Part shown: positions 60,201 to 64,000 of the stretch, in pieces | Layout of the letters: each line of letters opens with the position of its first letter | Numbering within the stretch: the stretch's first letter is position 1 | NCBI RefSeq assembly: GCF_029227915.1 | Contig: NC_079876.1 | Span: 17,794,001-17,858,000, forward strand | Direction of reading: 5' to 3' | From: Hydractinia symbiolongicarpus | Taxonomy: Eukaryota > Cnidaria > Hydrozoa > Anthoathecata > Hydractiniidae | DNA: 64,000 nucleotides | Notes under the pieces: model-generated | Databases searched by the model: none | What the model was told of the DNA's origin: nothing | What the model saw: only the letters and a program-made list of their open reading frames with translations | Translations under genes and position numbers: made by a program

Positions 60201-63135
60201 ACCTCACTGATACAAAACCAGTCAGTATAAACGATCTAGTGATTTAATACGGTTCGTTAAAACAGGGCTTTGTATAAACCCTACCAACCGGTTCGGAAAC
60301 CATTATTTAAAGGGTACCATAGAAACGTAAACAAAAAAAAATTCATAACATTTAAAACAATATATGTTTTTTTTCTTTCTTGGTCTATTGGAAAAAGACA
60401 ACTTAAAAGAGTAGTTCTGTTTATTTGTTCACATAGGAAAAATAATTTTCAGACAAGTGCCAAAAAGGAGTAATGACCGGTTTTGATGTTGTGCTGCAAA
60501 ATACAATGCTTTCGGTCAAGACTAAAACCTCACAATTTCCATCGGTGTTTTTGACCTTGGGCTTTGTATTTTAATGCACAACATCAAAACCAGTCATTAT
60601 CAGTATTATATCAGTATTAGTATCATACTAACTTTCGCAAGACAATTAACGAAAAAAATGAAATGACGATAACAAAAGTTCTGGTTAAATCAAAAAAGAA
60701 GCAAAGAACATATAAACTGCGTATCACTTTGTAACGCATTAAGTCCCTCGAAAGCATTTGTTTATTGTAACAACCGCTTCAACTTTAGAAATCTCCGGAA
60801 GAAGTATCCGCAGAAGATACTGATCAACTTGTGTTTCTCATTGTTACTACTCCTTATCACATTCCTTATCGGTGCAGAAAACACATCATCGAACAAGTTG
60901 TGCCATGTTACTTCTGTTTTCATTCATTTCTTCACATTGTCATCTTTTGCATGGATGGCTGTGGAATGTGTTGGCTTGTTTCGAAGTGTTATATACGCAT
61001 TAAAAAATCAAGGGAAAGGAAAACGGTTTTTCTGGACTTCTTTTCTTCTAGCTTGGGGTAAGTTAAAAGCAATTGTTCTCGCGTAGTTTTTCATGTGGGA
61101 ATTTAATTTAATGGTACCTATCACAATCTATCTATTGATGTTTTAAAATGTGATTTAAGTAATATTTTATTTTCGTACCATAAATTATACGACATCTCGT
61201 ACCTGTTATTTTTCTTTGCAACCGCAAAGGGGAAAAGATTAACTTTCTTGGCTGCCAATTTTTTATAATAAATTAAAAAATTTCTAAAATGTTGTCTTTG
61301 TAAAGCACATCTAACACACATTACGTCATTTATTTTCTAGGTATCCCAGGTATGATAGCTGGAGTAGCTAGTGTTTATTCGAAAGCACAGTTTATAGAAA
61401 AGAATGCCTTGTAAGTTTGTTTAAAAATTTACTATTCCTTTTATATAGCTCAACACTAAACCTTCTATAAAACCTGAGGTTTTAGTGAATTTCTAGGTAA
61501 AATAGGGAAACAAGTGAAGTTTTGTTACTTATAGAATTTTGTTGTCTATTCAATAGAATTGGTGCAAAAACTGTTATTAAATCTATCCTTTCTTTCTTTA
61601 AAGAATGTCTAATTTCCTTCACGAAGTGAACTTATTGACATTTTATTGTCAGAGATGTTAAAAGAGCTAGGGTGATTTTCAAAGATGGCTCGTTTCCATT
61701 CGAATGCATTTTACGCGCCAGCGCGAAAATCTTATATTTTTTTGTTTTATGAGCTATAGCAAAAAATGCAGTCAAATGGAAATTAACTTTCGAATTTCTG
61801 TTTTTTACCCCTCCCTTCGATAAAAATTGGTGCCGACCTTGAAGTGGTCTTTTTTTCTTTTGGTGGAAGCTTTTTTACAGAGTTGCTTAAAGTTACTTGA
61901 TAAATAAATAAATCAATACTTTAAAGTATGTTTCTGTATTAAGCTTGATTTTAAAACGGTCTTCAGAGTGCGGAAGAATGATATTAAACAATTATAACAC
62001 GCTTTCACTGGCATATTTAACTTTTACATTTCAGCTGTGTTGTGCGTGGGAATGTTTTCTATTATGCAACTTTGTTACCAGTCTGTTGCATCATCATATT
62101 TAATTTCGCAATATTTATACCCATCATGAAAAGCATCCAAAATCATATCACCATAAAGTCAAAGTTTCAATCCAAAGAATTTTTTGGTCGAAGAATAAGA
62201 ATAACATTTTCTTGTTCGTTGCTTCTCGGATTGACGTGGGTGTTTGGACTTTTTGCTGTTGGAGATTTAAGATTACCATTTCAGTGGATTTTTGCTGTAT
62301 TGAATTCGCTGCAGGGATTATTTATCTTCATATTTCACACAGTTAAAAATGTAGAGGTGCAGAGATATTGGAGATTGGCCATTAGTATGTCAAAGTACAG
62401 AAACAGTACGACGTCCAAACAAATAGTTTCGTCAACAAATGTATCGCGCACGTCAACTCAAATGAATCATCACTTACATTTAAATCAAATTTCGAGGTGA
62501 GGGTGGCTCTTTTTTTGGCCCGGAGAAGGTGACAAAACTATATCCGACAAAAAATTTACCAGAGCAATTATAAGCTAACGACTACTTTAGAATTTTTGAA
62601 AAACCCCGAATCACCGTGATCACTCCCTTTTGTACATCATCTTGTTGTGCGTATTGGAGCCAAGACCGGGTTGTGCGAAGCCAGGCCCAAAATCTGCAAG
62701 CCTTTGCAGCGGTCTAATTTCCGTGACTTCTCAAAAGAATTTTTTAATTCGTTATAAAACCTAGCAAAAGGATCTTTTTGAAAATCCTAAAATTGACCCA
62801 ATTCACTTGTTGGATATAAATTTTTGTCAGCACTATGCGACGAAATTTTAAAAAGGTGGCATGAAAAGGCCGATAACTTTTAAAACGTCTTGAAACCGTT
62901 ATAAAATCTCTGTAATCTGTTAAATATTTTGTTTAAAAATTATGTGCAGAAACTTGGATAAAATGTCCGATGTCCTGGTGTAAATCATGCCTCTGCCACT
63001 ATGAAAGGCATGACCAAAGCAGCCATCTTTTTAATATTTAAAATGGATACTGACTTTTTTACGCAAAATTTATAGTTTTTTAAAGAGAAATTTTACATTG
63101 TTTATTTTAGCAATTCTAATCGACAATCCAAATGA
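54217..63135 (+). CDS. Adhesion G protein-coupled receptor (TSP1-HRM-GAIN-7TM), 11 exons
   Basis: Assembled from exons 54217-54280, 55268-55441, 57263-57325, 57652-57893, 58418-58567, 58761-59322, 59732-59951, 60789-61057, 61341-61410, 62035-62496 and 63111-63135. All introns are GT-AG, the phases agree, and the total is 2,301 nt (766 codons plus stop). Order of parts: signal peptide (1-21), one thrombospondin type 1 repeat (22-79), Thr/Pro-rich linker (80-100), hormone-receptor-like Cys domain (about 102-172), GAIN domain (about 173-448) ending in a GPS with four Cys, two Trp and the cleavage tripeptide HLT (446-448), then seven membrane helices (about 466-711) and a short Ser/Thr-rich tail. 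The family self-cleaves at HL/T and signals at the plasma membrane through a tethered agonist (here starting TNFAILLDV). The ligand is unknown. The domain order recalls ADGRB/BAI receptors, but with a single TSP1 no orthology is claimed. Confidence 0.88.
55268..55441 (+). CDS. GPCR exon 2: thrombospondin type 1 repeat
   Basis: Acceptor TGTACAG, donor TTTG/GTAAGT, phase 1 on both sides. Encodes YWSSWSSWTGCS (the Trp ladder of TSP1), an Arg-rich RGRVC step and five Cys. Symmetric phase 1-1 exons are typical of shuffled extracellular domains. Confidence 0.88.
57263..57325 (+). CDS. GPCR exon 3: Thr/Pro-rich linker
   Basis: 21 codons (GPSTIYISPTTGQTHQPTTP and one more Thr) between acceptor GTTACCAG and donor ACAA/GTAAGC, phase 1-1. 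A likely O-glycosylated spacer. It could be skipped without changing the frame. Confidence 0.7.
57652..57893 (+). CDS. GPCR exon 4: hormone-receptor-like (HRM) domain
   Basis: Acceptor TTATTTCAG, donor ATAAA/GTAAGT; enters in phase 1 and leaves in phase 0. Encodes CPVEIVGRPDYKGRY, four Cys in an HRM-like spacing with the pattern RKC...W...C, and the first helix residues of GAIN subdomain A. Several Asn-X-Ser/Thr sites are present. Confidence 0.8.
57944..58165. repeat. Minisatellite of GTCGTAGTCATC-type units in an intron
   Basis: A 12-bp motif built from two near-identical 6-mers (GTNGTAGTCATC and variants) repeats imperfectly for about 220 bp in the intron after the HRM exon. It opens frames on the minus strand rich in Tyr/Asp and Thr/Met, which are not genes. 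Confidence 0.85.
58418..58567 (+). CDS. GPCR exon 5: GAIN subdomain A
   Basis: 50 codons, phase 0-0, acceptor GATTTAG, donor CCAG/GTGATT. Encodes a helical stretch (NVLEVSKSLANITAYNNQ, then IDRIVSIMEKCL) typical of the helical GAIN A subdomain. Confidence 0.82.
58761..59322 (+). CDS. GPCR exon 6: GAIN domain to start of GPS
   Basis: 187 codons, acceptor TTTTAG, donor GAAG/GTACTA, phase 0 to 1. It holds the rest of subdomain A and the beta-rich subdomain B (NVYIPKSVF, IIYSYSFGN, PLENSIFSVSIHN, PIEFSVKVL), ending with KCVYWDDNE, the first Cys and Trp of the GPS. Confidence 0.88.
59732..59951 (+). CDS. GPCR exon 7: GPS and TM1
   Basis: Acceptor CAATTTAG, donor ATAAG/GTATTA. Encodes WSTSGC, then RCKCDHLTNFAILLDV (GPS with HL/T) and TM1 (KIVSFVGCLLSVAALSFTII). 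The alternative acceptor at 59,716 would give an immediate stop, so 59,732 is preferred. Confidence 0.9.
60471..60599. mobile_element. Foldback (MITE-like) element in an intron
   Basis: 39-bp inverted arms (60471-60509 and 60561-60599) match except for a few bases. They begin TAATGAC at the outer ends and contain GGTTTTGATGTTGTGC. Inner parts (GGTCAA / TTGACC) also pair, so almost all 129 bp can fold into one hairpin. No coding capacity. Confidence 0.75.
60789..61057 (+). CDS. GPCR exon 8: TM2-TM3 and start of TM4
   Basis: Acceptor AACTTTAG, donor TTGGG/GTAAGT. Encodes NLRKKYPQKILINLCFSLLL (TM2), KLCHVTSVFIHFFTLSSFAW (TM3 with the extracellular Cys) and FFWTSFLLAWG (TM4 start). These are typical secretin/adhesion-family helix sequences. 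Confidence 0.9.
61341..61410 (+). CDS. GPCR exon 9: TM4 and part of extracellular loop 2
   Basis: Short exon, acceptor ATTTTCTAG, donor GCCTT/GTAAGT. Encodes GIPGMIAGVASVYSKAQFIE and KNA, linking TM4 to the loop Cys in the next exon. Phase joins are consistent on both sides. Confidence 0.85.
62035..62496 (+). CDS. GPCR exon 10: TM5-TM7 and C-terminal tail
   Basis: Acceptor ACATTTCAG. Encodes CVVRG (loop 2 Cys), TM5 (LLPVCCIIIFNFAIF), TM6 with the family motif GLTWVFG, and TM7 (WIFAVLNSLQGLFIFIF), then a Ser/Thr-rich tail. It can end at the in-frame TGA 62,498-62,500, giving 759 residues, or be spliced at CGAG/GTGAGG to the small last exon. Confidence 0.88.
63111..63135 (+). CDS. GPCR exon 11: candidate alternative C-terminus
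   Basis: After acceptor TTTATTTTAG, the frame from exon 10 adds about eight residues (SNSNRQSK) and a TGA. Supported by splice signals at both ends and by a polyadenylation signal about 220 bp downstream. The unspliced form would stop at 62,500 instead. Confidence 0.5.
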
Positions 63136-64000
63136 AGATGTAAGCCATATGCTTAAAGCGGTTCATCCAGCATGGAAAATATGATAAAGCTTGTATATAA
63201 CTGATAGTGATGCACTAGCTAAAGCATTTAGACTTAGGTTAACACTTTCTAATATAAAAGGAAAAAAGGCATAGAATTAGTTGAATTTTCTAAAAATGTA
63301 GTTATGAAACTGTTATAAATTTATGATATTCTGTAAGATATAAAACCGTTTGTAAATAAACAATTAAAGATATTTGAACTTTCATTACTTGCTGTAAGCC
63401 CCAAGATTTGACGAAAATATGGAATACCTTGATGAAGGATCCACTAGAAATAAAAGTAGCAAATCAATATAAACTACCTTATAGAGAAAGGTTTGCCCAT
63501 TGTTCATTTGGGCAGCCCTCAAGAATTAGTCACGGAGAGCTCTCGTTACTAACAATTTATATTTTTAAAACCGGGGATTATCGTTTTCTGACAAAAAATC
63601 CTGCGAAAAAAATGTCTTTAATACAAATTTTTTCTGTGCCTTAGCAAATTAACTAAAGCTTTGCAATCGTTACACTATTTCGTTGGGATGAAAAAACTGT
63701 TATACTTAAAAGCTTTGAGAATCGATACGGCAAATTTAGGAATCTACAAAAAGCAAGCAACAAATTATACGTTGTACTTGATGTAGAACCCAGGCCAGAA
63801 TAACGATTTAAGTCTTTAATGATCGAGAAAATGGTTCATATCGCTCTTTCGCTTGTACTTCTTTTTGAGAGAAAGTGTTTATGGTGCAGAGTCCGTATGC
63901 TTAGCTAGTGATCAAAAATCTTGAATTTATTTAAAAACGCAATCGCTATCAGGGTAAAACAGGCATACACATTTCAAGAAAATGAATCAATTTGTTTTTC
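63136..64000. other. 3' UTR candidate and downstream sequence, no gene recognised
   Basis: Follows the receptor gene. The small frame at 63,408-63,644 has no recognisable feature. The first ~230 bp are probably the 3' UTR. Confidence 0.4.
63355..63360 (+). promoter_or_regulatory. Candidate polyadenylation signal AATAAA
   Basis: Canonical hexamer in GTAAATAAACAATT, about 220 bp after the last predicted stop codon of the receptor gene. AT-rich surroundings make chance matches fairly common. Confidence 0.4.

Noticed and set aside
63408-63644. 78-codon ORF after the receptor gene
   Set aside because: No family features and AT-rich composition. It lies past the candidate polyadenylation signal and is probably chance.

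Overview
The window is eukaryotic and animal-like, most probably cnidarian (inference). It is AT-rich, has a multi-exon adhesion GPCR gene with GT/AG introns, and carries several non-LTR retrotransposons of the CR1/L2/jockey type. No bacterial operons or ribosome binding sites are seen.

Bases 1 to about 48,976 are one very large tandem array and run off the left edge of the window. The basic unit is about 277 bp. About 72 bp of each unit is a tRNA-Gly gene or its decayed relic with anticodon TCC; the other ~205 bp is a conserved spacer. I estimate about 130 units once the inserted retroelements are subtracted. Units differ in decay, and the best preserved copy I found is at 5812-5883. The left end (1-5,640) is a higher-order repeat of 1,577 bp with one 945-bp deletion version. 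The middle (10-46 kb) contains several larger segmental duplications. The right edge (48.0-49.0 kb) is strongly diverged. All units point to + except a short inverted block at about 13.7-14.94 kb. The many short antisense ORFs of 60-95 codons are translations of the repeat, not genes.

Five retrotransposon copies interrupt the array. One (12.55-13.69 kb, +) is a 5'-truncated fragment of its own family with an open reverse transcriptase C-terminus; it abuts the inverted block. The other four (18.0-19.3, 20.5-23.6, 35.0-38.4 and 42.7-46.1 kb, all -) share the same 5' junction with the repeat, and the three that retain the region share an inactivating frameshift. They look like one insertion later copied by rearrangement of the array. 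Their ORF has an APE-type endonuclease, a reverse transcriptase and, near the N-terminus, a 2A-like motif with a Cys in place of the usual Asn.

From 49.0 to 54.2 kb I see no confident gene, only a tRNA-derived SINE-like element and small structures. From 54,217 to 63,135 (+) an 11-exon adhesion GPCR gene can be assembled with consistent splice sites and phases. In order it has a signal peptide, one thrombospondin type 1 repeat, a Thr/Pro linker, a hormone-receptor-like domain, a GAIN domain with an intact GPS (HL/T) and seven transmembrane segments. Its introns hold a minisatellite and a foldback element. The array lies about 5 kb upstream of this gene; nothing in the sequence links the two functionally.
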